Of a stretch of DNA of 64,000 nucleotides, positions 13,140 through 24,676 are shown piece after piece. Source of the DNA: Panorpa germanica (lineage: Eukaryota; Arthropoda; Insecta; Mecoptera; Panorpidae). Made by a program: the position numbers and the translations under genes. The notes below the pieces were generated by a model that made no database searches, was not told the origin of the DNA, and saw only the letters and a list, made by a program, of their open reading frames with translations. Numbering within the stretch: position 1 is the stretch's first letter; the number at the start of each line of letters is the position of its first letter. The stretch covers positions 3,162,001 to 3,226,000 of the forward strand of contig OY783223.1 of assembly GCA_963678705.1 (NCBI GenBank), written 5' to 3'.

Positions 13140-13494
13140 TCAGAAATATAAAATTCTGTTTCACAAATATTTATGTCGTGATTTAGCCATGTGTGTTTAC
13201 AAATACGTCAAATCACTTTGACAGGTGTTCTTTACTCTGTCGATAAATGTACTATCTACAAAATAATAAACAAGGTCTGCTCTAATTCTAAAGTACCACT
13301 AGCGACATCTACTACAAAGTAGTATAAGATCAAATGCTGTTCCTTCTTTCTCCAATAGATGGCATATCAATTTCATTGCGCCGAGGAAGCAGGCAATCAA
13401 AGTTACTTTAAAACTTAACCGTAACTACGTCATAAGTTTTGTAAAGTTTGATTCTCATATTCATAAGTCAACACCAAAAATTTGCGTCTCTGCA
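13140..13494. other. Upstream region of ABHD13
   Basis: Holds the presumed 5' UTR and promoter of ABHD13 on the - strand, between its ATG and the start of the 87-bp array. No TATA box or other site can be assigned with confidence. Confidence 0.4.
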
Positions 13495-15243
13495 TTTCTT
13501 GGGATGTAAGAAGGTTATACTCTTCTTAAAATTGATAAAAACTTTGAATTTTTAACTTTAACAAAAGTTAGATTTTCTGCGTTTCTTGAGATGTAAGAAG
13601 GTTATACTCTTGTTAAAATTGATAAAAACATTGAATTTTTAAGTTTAACAAAAGTTAGATTTTTTGCGTTTCTTGAGATGAAAGAAGGTTATACTCTTCT
13701 TAAAATTGATAAAAACATTGAATTTTTTAGTTTAACAAAAATTAGATTTTCTGCGTTTCTTGAGATGAAAGAAGGTTATACTCTTGTTAAAATTGATAAA
13801 AACTTTTAATTTTTAAGTTTAAAAAAAGTTAGATTTTTTGCGTTTCTTGAAAAGTAAAAAGGTTATACTCATGTTAAAATTGATAAAAACATAGAATTTT
13901 TAATTTTAGCAAAAGTTAGATTTTTTTCGTTTCATGAAAAGTAAGAAGGTTATACTCTTGTTAAAATTGATAAAAACTTTTAATTTTTAAGTTTAAAAAA
14001 AGTTAGATTTTTTGCGTTTCTTGAAAAGTAAAAAGGTTATACTCTTGTTAAAATTGATAAAAACTTTGAATTTTTTAGTTTAATAAAAGTTAAATTTTTT
14101 GATTTTCTTGAGATGAAAGAAGGTTATACTCTTGTTAAAATTGATAAAAACATTGAATTTTTAATTTTAGCAAAAGTTAGATTTTTTTCGTTTCTTGGAA
14201 AGTAAGAAGGTTATACTCTTGTTAAAATTGATAAAAACATTGAATTTTTAATTTTAGCAAAAGTTAGATTTTTTTCGTTTCTTGGAAAGTAAGAAGGTTA
14301 TACTCTTGTTAAAATTGATAAAAACATTGAATTTTTAATTTTAGCAAAAGTTAGATTTTTTTCGTTTCTTGAAAAGTAAGAAGGTTATACTCTTGTTAAA
14401 ATTGATAAAAACATTGAATTTTTAATTTTAGCAAAAGTTAGATTTTTTTCGTTTCTTGGAAAGTAAGAAGGTTATACTCTTGTTAAAATTGATAAAAACA
14501 TTGAATTTTTAATTTTAGCAAAAGTTAGATTTTTTTCGTTTCTTGAAAAGTAAGAAGGTTATACTCTTGTTAAAATTGATAAAAACATTGAATTTTTAAG
14601 TTTAACAAAAGTTAGATTTTCTCCGTTTCTTGAGATTTAAGAAGGTTATACTCTTGTTAAAATTGATAAAAACATTGAATTTTTAATTTTAAGAAAAGTT
14701 AGATTTTTTGCGTTTCTTGGAAAGTAAGAAGGTTATACTCTTGTTAAAATTGATAAAAACATTGAATTTTTAAGTTTAACAAAAGTTAGATTTTCTGCGT
14801 TTCTTGGGATGTAAGAAGGTTATACTCTTGTTAAAATTGATAAAAACTTTGAATTTTTAACTTTAACAAAAGTTAGATTTTCTGCGTTTCTTGAGATGTA
14901 AGAAGGTAATACTCTTGTTAAAATTGATAAAAACATTGAATTTTTAAGTTTAACAAAAGTTAGATTTTTTGCGTTTCTTGAGATGAAAGAAGTTTTCTTC
15001 TTAAAATTGATAAAAACATTGAATTTTTTAGTTTAACAAAAATTAGATTTTCTGCGTTTCTTGAGATGAAAGAAGGTTATACTCTTGTTAAAATTGATAA
15101 AAACTTTGAATTTTTAAGTTTAAAAAAAGTTAGATTTTTTGCGTTTCTTGAAAAGTAAGAAGGTTATACTCTTGTTAAAATTGATAAAAAAGTTGAATTT
15201 TTAATTTTCACAAAAGTTAGATTTTCTGTGTTTCTTGAGATGA
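13495..15243. repeat. 87-bp tandem array, about 20 units
   Basis: Unit starts are spaced 87 bp apart, with one unit about 4 bp shorter near 14990. Each unit contains gaaggttatactcttgtt, aaaattgataaaaac and aaaagttagatttt blocks and is about 80% A+T. The first units (gggatg variant, then two gagatg variants and so on) recur in the same order starting at 14800, exactly 15 units (1305 bp) downstream. A second variant with gtttcttggaaag / gcaaaagttag blocks is amplified in the middle (about 14150-14560). This pattern indicates unequal exchange. No unit has a conserved open frame, so it is a minisatellite and not a coding repeat. Confidence 0.93.
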
Positions 15244-15335
15244 TAGACTGAATTTGCAAAATGTCCATCCCTATATAGGGATATACATATGTATACGTAT
15301 AATTTAGTTCTATAATTTTTTTTCTACATTTTCAG

Positions 15336-15428
15336 AAGGTGCTTCATCAAGAAACTTTCACACGCAGGGACGCCAGCAGACAGGAGCAGGAAGGCTCAGA
15401 AAGAAAAAACTGTTGTGTGGTATTATGA
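15336..15428 (+). CDS. Terminal exon encoding a CaaX-type prenylated tail
   Basis: An acceptor ctacattttcag is followed by a 30-codon frame read in phase 0, ending GSERKNCCVVL then TGA at 15426-15428. CVVL is a CaaX box with a terminal Leu, which favours geranylgeranylation; a double Cys before VVL could also be palmitoylated. The tail resembles in layout those of UBL3-type membrane-anchored ubiquitin-fold proteins (ETx...Q...NCCVIL), but no ubiquitin-fold exon is visible upstream. The frame in phase 1 is also open (ends KLLCGIMIL) but lacks a CaaX motif. An AATAAA follows at 15432-15437. The nearest phase-compatible upstream exon on this strand is 8806-8942, with ABHD13 antisense in between. 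Confidence 0.55.
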   Translation, partial: KVLHQETFTRRDASRQEQEGSERKNCCVVL

Positions 15429-15431
15429 TAT

Positions 15432-15437
15432 TGTAAA
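15432..15437 (+). promoter_or_regulatory. Poly(A) signal AATAAA
   Basis: Canonical hexamer just after the stop of the CaaX terminal exon, supporting that exon as the transcript end. Confidence 0.6.
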
Positions 15438-16062
15438 ATACAATAAATTAATACTCAAAAATACATGAAAATTTTATAAAATCTGTTTTTTATTTTGGAG
15501 AAAGTAATGAAATTGTAATTCAAAATATATGAAGAAAATACTTTGGTATAAGCTCTTAAACTGGAGTGAAAACGAGGGGGGCACATTCTAATTAATTTTT
15601 TTCCAAAATCTTTAATTATAAGTTAGACTCCTTTTTTATTCGGTTGTAATTTTTGCCATACAACTCTGCCATCTATATTATAAACGTGATACCAAACTGC
15701 AACTGGTTGCAATCTTTACTAAGTAGCCATCTATATTATAAAACCGGTAACAAAACAAGAACTGATCTTTGCTAAACAGCTCTGTCATTTACATTATAAA
15801 ACCGAAAACAAAATGCAAGGTTCGATTATTGAATAATAATTAATAAATAGCAATAAGTAAAAATATAAAATATTAATTTAATTTCTGTTTATATTTAATA
15901 ATTACAAATATAAATATTTATTATTTAAAAAAATTCCATCATACAATATCGTCCAATGTTAATATAATACTTATAATTACTTATATTAGTAAAAAAGTGT
16001 TATCACAAATTTTAATTTATGAACGTAGGGTTTAAAATTAAAAACAATCTGTTCGATCTTCA
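15438..16062. other. Spacer holding the ADCK5 3' UTR
   Basis: AT-rich. On the - strand a TTTATT complement (AATAAA at 15917-15922) lies about 140 bp after the ADCK5 stop and is its likely poly(A) signal. Three short GCCATCTATATTATAAA-like motifs recur at about 15669, 15727 and 15786. Confidence 0.5.
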
Positions 16063-18986
16063 TCACACTCTGCCTTCTGTGTCCAGGCTTTGCTCGATTT
16101 CACTAATCACGTCTTTTTCAGGAGATCTTCCCAAGATAAATAACAATCTTAAATACAGATGCAAGAGTTTCCATTTAAAATCATTCATCCACAGTAAGAT
16201 CTCAAAACGCAGCCTCGACAAGGGGCCGTGGTTTTTATACAAAGCCGTCCTCATCATTATTCGCATTCGATCGATTGGATCACCATGAGTTCGGACTATA
16301 GATCTGATTGTATTCAAATTTCTGAAAATTAAGTAAAAGATTTTATTAAATACATTTTACTGTCACACACTGCAACTGACTACTTGCGATCTCCGAATTT
16401 TTCAGTACACTTTATCATGAGATGAATTTTCTACTTTAAGCTACACCTTACTGAAAAAATTCGGTGAGAAACCCTTATCATTTCTACCTAATAACAAGAA
16501 GCATGGTGCGGGGCATCGACCTCAGCGTGATCATTATTTTGTCAAATCTTTGTCGGGCCATATCCGTCATATATTTCAATTCAGCTTCCGTTAACCCAGT
16601 GCGAAAGGCCCCGCCAGTTTTAAGAGGACGTTGAGTTAAGATCTCGGCAAATATTTCATAATCTAAAAAGAATTACGTATTAGGCAAACTTTCGAAGTAG
16701 AAAATGATCACTCCCAAACAAACACATCCAAAAATCTCCGGTTAATTTATTTTAGAAGCAAAATATTTATTAATTTACCATCTACATTAAGTTCCTTTGA
16801 ATATTTCTCCATATCTTTATAGTTGTTGGAGACAATTGATTTCCAGAATCCTCCTAATGCTTTTACAACCGGATCTGAGATTTTTTCGTAGAGTCCATGA
16901 TCCAAAAGTACTAATTCAGCTTTTCCAGCTTTCGTTTTTCGAACTATTACTGAAAAATTGCAAACGATATTGGATTAGCTCTAGAAGTTTATCAGTGGTT
17001 AGAATAAAATGGAGTATAGTCGAAATTGCGAGAGTTCGGCGTTACTTATGGCTAAAAGAGGTTATAAGAGCCGCATAAATGATGATAGGATGGTGAATTT
17101 TATTATTATTTAGAGCACACCTGTTTTAACCATGAGTCGCCGGCGAACTCTCGTAATTTAAACTATAATATCAATATGAGCAGCGCTGAAAGCAAAATTT
17201 TAAATAAAATAAGTGAGGAGAGTAGAAAGAAGGGTAGTGGAGAAGGGGAGGCCCGAAAAAGAGAAAGGACTATTATAAAAGGAATGGAATGGCGATCGAG
17301 GAGGCAGAGAGTAGAAGAGAAGGAGGCGCAAGTGTAGAAGATGAGAAGAAATCGAGAAGAGCAATTACAACACAAGATATAAAAGGATTTGGGAGAGAGA
17401 GATACCACAGTACTTAAGAGAAAAAGACACAAAAAACATGAGAAGGATTGCATGGTTTAGATTGGGAAACGAGGAGAAAGGAAACAGATACTGGGCAAAT
17501 AGCGAGGAAAAGATGTAGAGTGTGCGGAACGGAGATTGAAACACTTTAAGGTTTCTTGTCAGAAAAAGTAATGAGCGAGAAGAATATTGTGCAGTTATTA
17601 AAGGGAGGCAGTGAAGAAAAGAGGTGGATGGCGGAAATAGAGAAAAGGAACGAAAAACATTACAATAAATGATAATCTCGTTATCTGGTTTTCATGGGGA
17701 ACATGAAGAGAGAGGATCAAGACAAGAAGAAGCAGAAAGCACTTTTGGAAGTAGTAAAAGTCTAGAATAATTTAAGTTTAGTTTTAAATTTGAATGTATA
17801 TAGGAATGAAATGTATTAAGAAATATAATACTGTAGATTGTAAAGCCGAAAGGCACACAATTAATATAATAAATAATAAAATAATAATATCAATGTATGG
17901 TATACCATTGCCTGCGTGTGGATCAGCATGAACGAAACCAGTGCTAAAGATCTGTTCGGAAAATGCTTGCACCAGCTTCGTGTCTATATCAGCTAAGTTG
18001 TATCCAGCTTTTTTTAACTCGTCTACGTGCCCCAGGTGCACGCCGTGTATAAATTCTGTCGTTAGGACGCGCTGAAATTATAAAAAGTCTATTAAAACAT
18101 TTCTTTCTTGCTTCTTTCACCTCTCAGACCTTTGTTGCTTACTCACCTTTCCTGTAAGCTCCCATACAACTTTTGGCACATAAATAAACTTCAAATGTTG
18201 CAAATCCCTTGCGCATCTTTCTGAATTGTAACCTTCATTGACAAAGTCAAGTTCTTGCTTCAAAGTCTTCTGCAGATCGGTCAGAACCCATCCAAAATTA
18301 AATGCAGGATGTAGCCAACCAATAATATTTAATATATAATCAATTGTTGCAATGTCACTATGAAACCTGTCCTGCAAATCGATATACTGAACTTTAACGG
18401 CAACTTCTTTGCCCCCGTGAGTTGTGGCTTTATAAACTTGCGCAAGTGATGCCGCAGCAATTGGTTCTGAGTCTATACTCCTAAATATCTCGCTAGATTT
18501 TCTACCAAAATCTTGTTCGAATAACTTGTCAAGTTCCCCACGTTCTCGATAAAGACACTGATCCTGTAGCTGCGTTAATGTTGTGAGGTACTCTGTAGGT
18601 AATATGTGATTTAAACATGCTAGTCCTTGACCTAGTTTTATATAAAGTCCACCATTTTTTAAACAACCGTTCAACAACCTTTCAGCTGATCTTTGGTGAC
18701 ATTCTGACATTGATTGTTGATAAATTTTTGACGTTTCTTCATAATTAAATCGTTGTACATTCCACCAATAATCTGTTGATATCACTAAACCGATTGTTAG
18801 AGATCTTACAAATCTAGAAACACCACCTGTTATAGGATGGTCTATCTGTTTTATTAGTAAATATGATGTCAAACCACCAACTGACAGATAACCTAACTTT
18901 TTATAAATCGAGGTGTTTGTTTTTCTTACATTTACAGATGACATGTGAACAAGACGCTGCGTTATCCATTTCGCTCCAAAGTTCAT
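16063..18986 (-). CDS. ADCK5: ADCK5, UbiB-family atypical kinase
   Basis: Five exons: 18147-18986, 17906-18071, 16779-16949, 16488-16662 and 16063-16321. All phases match, giving 536 aa (human ADCK5 is about 580). UbiB hallmarks are present: KxGQ motif KLGQ at 117-120, Ala-rich loop AAAS at 177-180 in place of a glycine-rich loop, VAVK Lys198, [11 protein letters not shown] at 244-254, catalytic loop [10 protein letters not shown] (326-335; Asp330, Asn335) and metal-binding DHG at 352-354. The family includes COQ8 and acts at the mitochondrial inner membrane in coenzyme Q or lipid metabolism; the ADCK5 role is less defined. The ATG directly follows a ttatttacag acceptor, so a 5' UTR exon probably lies upstream. 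Intron 3 (16950-17905) carries a small MITE and a LINE fragment in antisense. Confidence 0.95.
17014..17168. mobile_element. Small palindromic MITE in ADCK5 intron
   Basis: About 155 bp whose ends are imperfect inverted repeats of ~45 bp (TATAG...GCGAGAGTTCG and CGAACTCTCG...CTATA). No target duplication can be fixed. It directly abuts the LINE fragment. Confidence 0.6.
17169..17890 (+). mobile_element. 5'-truncated LINE fragment
   Basis: The + strand encodes, across frame breaks, the C-terminal region of a non-LTR reverse transcriptase [19 protein letters not shown], followed in another frame by a CRVCG knuckle, a layout typical of hymenopteran LINEs. The 3' end has the TTGTAAAGCCGAAAGGCAC motif and an AATAAATAATAAAATA tail. 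It is broken by several stops and frameshifts and is antisense to ADCK5. The clade (R1/Jockey/I-like) cannot be fixed from this fragment. Confidence 0.75.
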
Positions 18987-18989
18987 CTG

Positions 18990-20492
18990 TAAATAACAAA
19001 AATATATGTTTATAGACTAGGATGTGTAAATTATTTACAAAACATTTAGCTAAATCACAATATCTAGTATTATTACGTCTGGAGATTATTTTGACATTTG
19101 AAAATGATTCAATGATAACGGTGAGATAGTACATCACGATATTATTATCAAAATGAACTTTATTACTACTACAGTCACAACAAAATTCAAAAATAGTAAA
19201 CAGAAGTTTATGTAGACTGTTATCAAATTCATAAGATGATTTTTATTTTTATTGCCACTTATAAGTATAGTCTCCTTTAGAAGTTCCTAAAACTAAATGT
19301 TGAATATCCTTGGCGATTAGTAGTTACATTTGTGATTAAAAGCAAGTCTGCTTTAAATTATAGAACTCGCAATATAAAAAGAATATGAATAAACAATACT
19401 CGTACATTTAAACATTTAACAAAAAACGAAAAACAAAAAGTTTAGCATAGTTTTTAAGCTCTGAATCTGCGAAATTTAAAGAACTAAAAATCACACTTAA
19501 ACTTACATATTTCAGCAACATTTATAGAAAATTTCATTATGATATCTTAATGAGAACATAGTTTTGTCAATTTTTAAAGAATCTATTCAGAAACTATATA
19601 GAAATCCGTGAGAATGTGATGTTTTTCATTGATTTACTATAGATAGAATTACATGCACATAGTAAAATTTAAAGTACCTCATAAGCATTACTTTAAATAC
19701 TTAATAGGATATTGCAGATTAAATAAATATATGTTTTGAAGTCAACTTATAGAATAACCTGTTAAATGCTAATAACTTAAACGGCTTACCACTACTTCAA
19801 GTAAATGAAAGTCACGGCCAAAAAGATTTGTTGATGTTATTTTTTATTTCACATATAAAACTGTTGCTTGTTAATACGTATAGTTATTCGCGGTACGAAC
19901 ACAAACTGAATTTGTGTTGGCACGGTTTTGTAATCGTTTTAAACATGTTCGTCATTATGGGCTATTATACTACACACATAGTTGTAATCAAAGACAGTTG
20001 CGAGTTAACATATGCTCAGGGAAAGATAACTCGCTAAATATAAAATGAATATATTACTTTATATACATACTAACATTGAATATAAATGTAATATTTTTAC
20101 TAAATATCATTTTTATAATTCTATAGGTCTACAAACGGTTTTTTATGATACAAATGATAATAATTATAGAGTATTTTATTTAACTGGACATATATTCACA
20201 TAACCTTTTTATATAAACTGTAATTTGTAATGTATTGCATATAACAAATATATTTATCAGTGTTTAGCAGGTAAACTATTTAGAAAAAAACTAAAATGAA
20301 CAATTTGTCCACCTTACATTAGCTATGTTATTTACATAACTGCTATATATTCAACTAGCGATAGCAATAACAAACTGAATCTAAAAATAGTTTTAAATAT
20401 CGTTAAAAATATAAAAAAGTAAAGTGTTAAATAGAGAAGAAGCCTCGATTTGTGACCTTTTATTTATTTAGCATATTTACTTGAAAGGTAAA
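18990..20492. other. ADCK5 upstream region and AT-rich spacer
   Basis: Contains the presumed ADCK5 5' UTR exon and promoter, which I cannot locate. The rest is AT-rich. A 69-codon frame at 19828-20037 lacks splice context or recognisable content. Confidence 0.4.
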
Positions 20493-21311
20493 ATGACGTT
20501 TTCTAGTCAAGAAAAAACATTGCGCTTGTTAAATAGCGATTCTCTTGTATATTTGAAGTATGCCCCTGAATTACATACTTCTAAAGTAACACATCTATTT
20601 AATCTTTACTCAAATATTTTATTATTGAGAAGTTTATCATTTATATATTGTATCCAACACATATACAAGCTTAATTGGTTTCATAATATCAAAAAGTCAG
20701 GTAAAATCCAGGTATAACATATCTGTCTACAGATCGTGTGGGACGCGAGCAAACTATCAGCTGATGAGACACTGATGACATATACACATATTTTACGATA
20801 GTAAAATTAACATAAAATCCAGATTTAACCAGTTTCGTTATTAAATATATGTATCATTGTTTTAATTAGAATAAATTATATAATAGGGCACGTCAATGTA
20901 TTACTAAAACTCAGTTTATGTTAGAATCTGCATTTACAAAATAACTTATTTTATATATATAATAATTATTTCTAATATTTTCTTATTCTGCTGTGGATCT
21001 ATGTAATTACTTCGATAAAAATATTTTTTATTAACAAAGAATATATGGACGCTGTTATGCATTCATGTGTCAAGCGCCAAAATATTAAAAATTGAGTTAA
21101 GCACGAAATGTTGTTTCTAATACAATAAATAAAAATATTTTTTATGAACTATGTCATAAAAAAATTTGCATTCGATGTAAAAGCTTAAACTTATTATTAC
21201 AATATCTCAATGCAGAATTCTCGTTTTGCAAAAATGGTTCATCCGCCTAAAGCATTAGGAAACACATTAGACTTCGCCATTGATCCTGATGATGAAGATG
21301 AGAATCAGTAA
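20493..21311 (+). CDS. Possible small two-exon gene
   Basis: The second exon (21216-21311) is the better supported: acceptor atctcaatgcag, then 31 codons NSRFAKMVHPPKALG... ending acidic DPDDEDENQ and TAA, with AATAAA soon after. A candidate first exon starts at ATG 20493 (context aaaATGa, MTFSSQEKTLRLL). Phase-0 donors lie at 20586 (GTAACA) and 20712 (GTATAA), giving products of about 62 or 104 aa. The first-exon assignment is inference. No family recognised. The second exon lies inside a pair of perfect 38-bp inverted repeats (21042-21079, 21865-21902), so it may instead be cargo or coding sequence of a DNA transposon. Confidence 0.35.
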
Positions 21312-21902
21312 TAATAAATCAAAAAGAGCACTAAAAAATAATATTACCTTAAATAAATAAAAAATAATAATTTTTATTCACGATTTTCATATTATTATTT
21401 AGAAATTTATTGATGAGAAATTTGTTATAACTTCCGTTTCAATGTTAGAATATATTAATATCACTTAAAAACTATTGATGTAATTTTGATAAAAAGTTCG
21501 TATGTCACTGTTGATAAATTTAATAAAAGAATAATTCCAATAAAAATCCAATTCTAATTTGTGAAGTATAAACCTTAAATTATTTTATTAATATAAATAG
21601 TCCATAAGTTAATTTGCTTTTATGTGTCAAGAGACTTTGAAACATTTTTACAAATTTAATTAAGCATATTGAATTTTGCAATAATATTTTTTTATATTTT
21701 ATCAGTTATTCTTTAAATTCGTGATATTCCAATGAATAATTCATGAATATCTGTAATAGTTCTAATATTTACTTGCTTATATGATAAAAATAATTCTAAT
21801 TATTCTTATCTGAACAATTTGAATTAGAAAAACTAGAATGTTAATTTTCTCAAATCCCAGTATCTGGCGCTTGACACATGAATGCATAACAGCGTCCATA
21901 TA
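21042..21902. mobile_element. Segment bounded by perfect 38-bp inverted repeats
   Basis: 21042-21079 is the exact reverse complement of 21865-21902. Both outer ends read TA followed by TATGGACGCTG on the inward side, compatible with TA-flanked Tc1/mariner-type termini about 861 bp apart. The inside holds the exon-like frame at 21216-21311 and otherwise AT-rich sequence. Perfect arms suggest recent origin. It could be a transposon or a local inverted duplication. Confidence 0.6.
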
Positions 21903-22046
21903 CAATACAATATTTGGTACAAAAGGACAAAAATAGCTGCCCTTTTTTAGTAAATAAAGTAAACACGAAATTATAACCCGGACCAACTTGGCCTTGCCTA
22001 AACATGTAAGACAGTGATGACCAAATTAATTATAAAGGTCATCTAA

Positions 22047-22693
22047 ATGGGCTTGTGTCATATGGCTTAATTTCTATAAAAGTGTACTATATATTGATAA
22101 AGTGGGTTACTAGAACCTCAAATGTTCAATTATTTTTTAATAACTCCTTATATGTTAAGAGATATTAACAATTAAAAAAGTCATTTTGTTTCTTTAATTA
22201 TTAAAAGGATTCAATGTTGTACACATTCCAAATTCATGTGACATCACAATCCTTGTGTAAGGTTACCAACCTTACAGTTCATAAATCTCTGCTATATGTA
22301 TTTATATATCAAAATATCAAATATTATTTACAGCTATTTCAAGGAACAATCAAATTTCAATATTATGTCTGCCTTAGCAGGGTTAAATAAAATAAAAACT
22401 TATTATTCTTTGACTTGACTTGATTATTTGACTACCAACAGCTACAGAACATTACCACAGCACTGACCTACTCAACAAATAACTGACGTTAAAATGCATT
22501 TCACGTCATACAAATATGGCCGACCACTTCTAGCTCTAAAACTACAATTCAAACTTTTAATTACTATATCTCCGTCAACATTTAGATATTTAATAAAATA
22601 GACACGCCAATACACATTTATTCACATCAATTTCAATCAACAATTGTACACTATAGTACACTTTTATAGAAATTAAGACATAGGACACGGGAC
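22047..22693 (+). mobile_element. Main MITE family, copy 3 (rearranged 3' end)
   Basis: The left 600 bp match the family. At about 22646, after caatcaacaattg, the normal right end is replaced by an inverted copy of the left end (tacacttttatagaaatta and onwards to gacacgggacaag). The element therefore has long, nearly identical inverted ends of about 45 bp. The flanking duplication is not clear. Confidence 0.8.
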
Positions 22694-22696
22694 AAG

Positions 22697-23382
22697 TATT
22701 ACAGTTCATGGACCTACAATTTACCATCATTCACTTTATTGTATTTATTTTAGATGGGATACAGTCGCCTTAAAAAGGTTTCAAAATTTAGTTAAAAATT
22801 ACTATTTCTCTGCAAGATATACGAGTATATACAAAATATATAAATTTACATTATGTATATACTACACACAGTAGCGTACCAATTACAATGTAGATTTTGT
22901 TGCAGTGTGTTATTTGGACCTTAAAATAAATGATTTTTATTATAGATTTAACACATATGAGAATTTTTATGATGTAATCACATTTTTATGAAACATTTTC
23001 TAATCCTTGATAAGCCGTAAAAGTTTTAGGCTTTCGCACCCCCAGTATTATAATTGGCACGCCATTGGCTACTCAGCAAACATACAGATATTATCCTAAA
23101 TTTAGTAGAGGGTAAATTAACATTGATGTTACAACAACATGGACTCGTCTGTTAAAAAAAAATTACACACAATTTGATGGTGTGTTTCATTTTTGTTTGA
23201 GTAGTCAGCTTTTCGTTTCGTTGACCCGTTTTGACGTTAATATATAGGTCTTAAAATAAGGCCAAAATTCTAGCAATTAAAAAATGGCGCTTCGTTCTTA
23301 TGCGGCTGTCCGTATCTTGTCTTGTCCTTTTAATTTTTTTAAATATCCGAAAGAATTTTAAATAGATATTTCAATAGGTATA
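22697..23382. other. Spacer between MITE copies 3 and 4
   Basis: AT-rich; no exon or RNA gene recognised. Confidence 0.5.
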
Positions 23383-24018
23383 ATAGGCTTGTGTCCTCAT
23401 TTTTTAGTGGTCGATTTTTCAATTGTTGATTGACATTGATGTTAATAAATGTGTATTGGCGTGTCTATTTTATTAAATATCTAAATATTGACGGAGATAT
23501 AGCAATTAAAAATTTCAATTGTAGTTTTAGCGCTACAAATGGTCGGCCATATTTGTATGACGTGAATGCATTTTAACGTCAGTTATTTGTTGAGTAGGTC
23601 AGTGCAGTGGTAATGTTCTGTAGCTGTTGGTAGTCAAATAATCAAGTCAATTCAAAGAATAATAAGTTTTTATTTTATTTAACCCTGCTAAGGCAGACAT
23701 AATATTTAAATTTGATTGTTCCTTGAAATAGCTGTAAATAATATTTGATATTTTGATATATAAATACATATAGCAGAGATTTATGATCTGTAAGGTTGGT
23801 AACCTTACACAAGGATTGTGATGTCACATGCACTTGGAATGTGTACAACGTTGAATCCCTTTAATAATTAAAGAGACAAAATGACTTTTTTAATTGTTAA
23901 TATCTCTAAACATATAAGGAGTTATTAAAAAATAATTGGACATTTGAGATTCTAGTATCCCACTTTATCAATATATAGTACACTTGTATAGAAATTAAGA
24001 CATAGAACACAAGCCCAT
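23383..24018 (-). mobile_element. Main MITE family, copy 4
   Basis: 636 bp, reverse orientation, flanked by TA at 23381-23382 and 24019-24020. The left terminus carries one substitution (ATAGGCTTG). Contains the full internal GGTTGGTAACCTTAC palindrome. Confidence 0.88.
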
Positions 24019-24676
24019 TAAGTAGGACGTGGTTCAAAACTCGGCTACATTTAACAACACCATTATTTTCAAACGATAATTTATGAAACTACAAATCTCT
24101 TTTTAACGACGCCATTTTAGCATTAGCTGCTTTTTGTAAAGAACTGTTTGTTATTAAAGTAAACTAGGCTAAAGTTAAGGCTACTATAAGGTCCATTTTA
24201 TAACACCACACCATAAGAGCGTTGCAAATTTTGAGATATTTCTCGTTAAACGTAAATGATAATCTTAATAATTTAAATTTTATTTGAATCGAAAAACGTA
24301 ACTACGTTTTTCTCAATTATTGTGAGAAAAACAGTAGTTTAACGTTTCAAACACAGTTTTGGCTAATGTAGTAGAAGGTTGTCGGTAATAGTACAGGTAT
24401 CGGAAATAGATCAACAGCAAAGTTCCAAGTCAGCTGTAAAATTTTCCTTGCACACGTATATTGTTTGGACGCCATCTTGCCCGGGGAACTGACGCAAAAC
24501 CATATGGATTCAAATATACATCCATATATATCTATATACTAGTTTATATACAAAGCCCTATACTATATACACGATATGCGCACTCTCGTATACTGGCAGT
24601 AGGGTTGCCAACTGCTTGACTTACGAGTATAATAAAAAAAGTTCATAAATTGCTAAATGATAACGGAGATGTGAAT
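24019..24676. other. Spacer between MITE copies 4 and 5
   Basis: No gene or element recognised. A TATATAC-rich stretch lies at about 24520-24590. Confidence 0.5.

Noticed and set aside
13318-13420. Short + strand frames upstream of the 87-bp array as a first exon for the CaaX gene
   Set aside because: Frames of ~20-25 codons ending in stops before any donor; nothing links them to 15336.
16797-17078. 93-codon + strand frame
   Set aside because: Mirror of ADCK5 exon 3 and the adjoining MITE on the other strand.
17163-17453. 96-codon - strand frame rich in Leu and Ser
   Set aside because: Reverse complement of the purine-rich LINE fragment.
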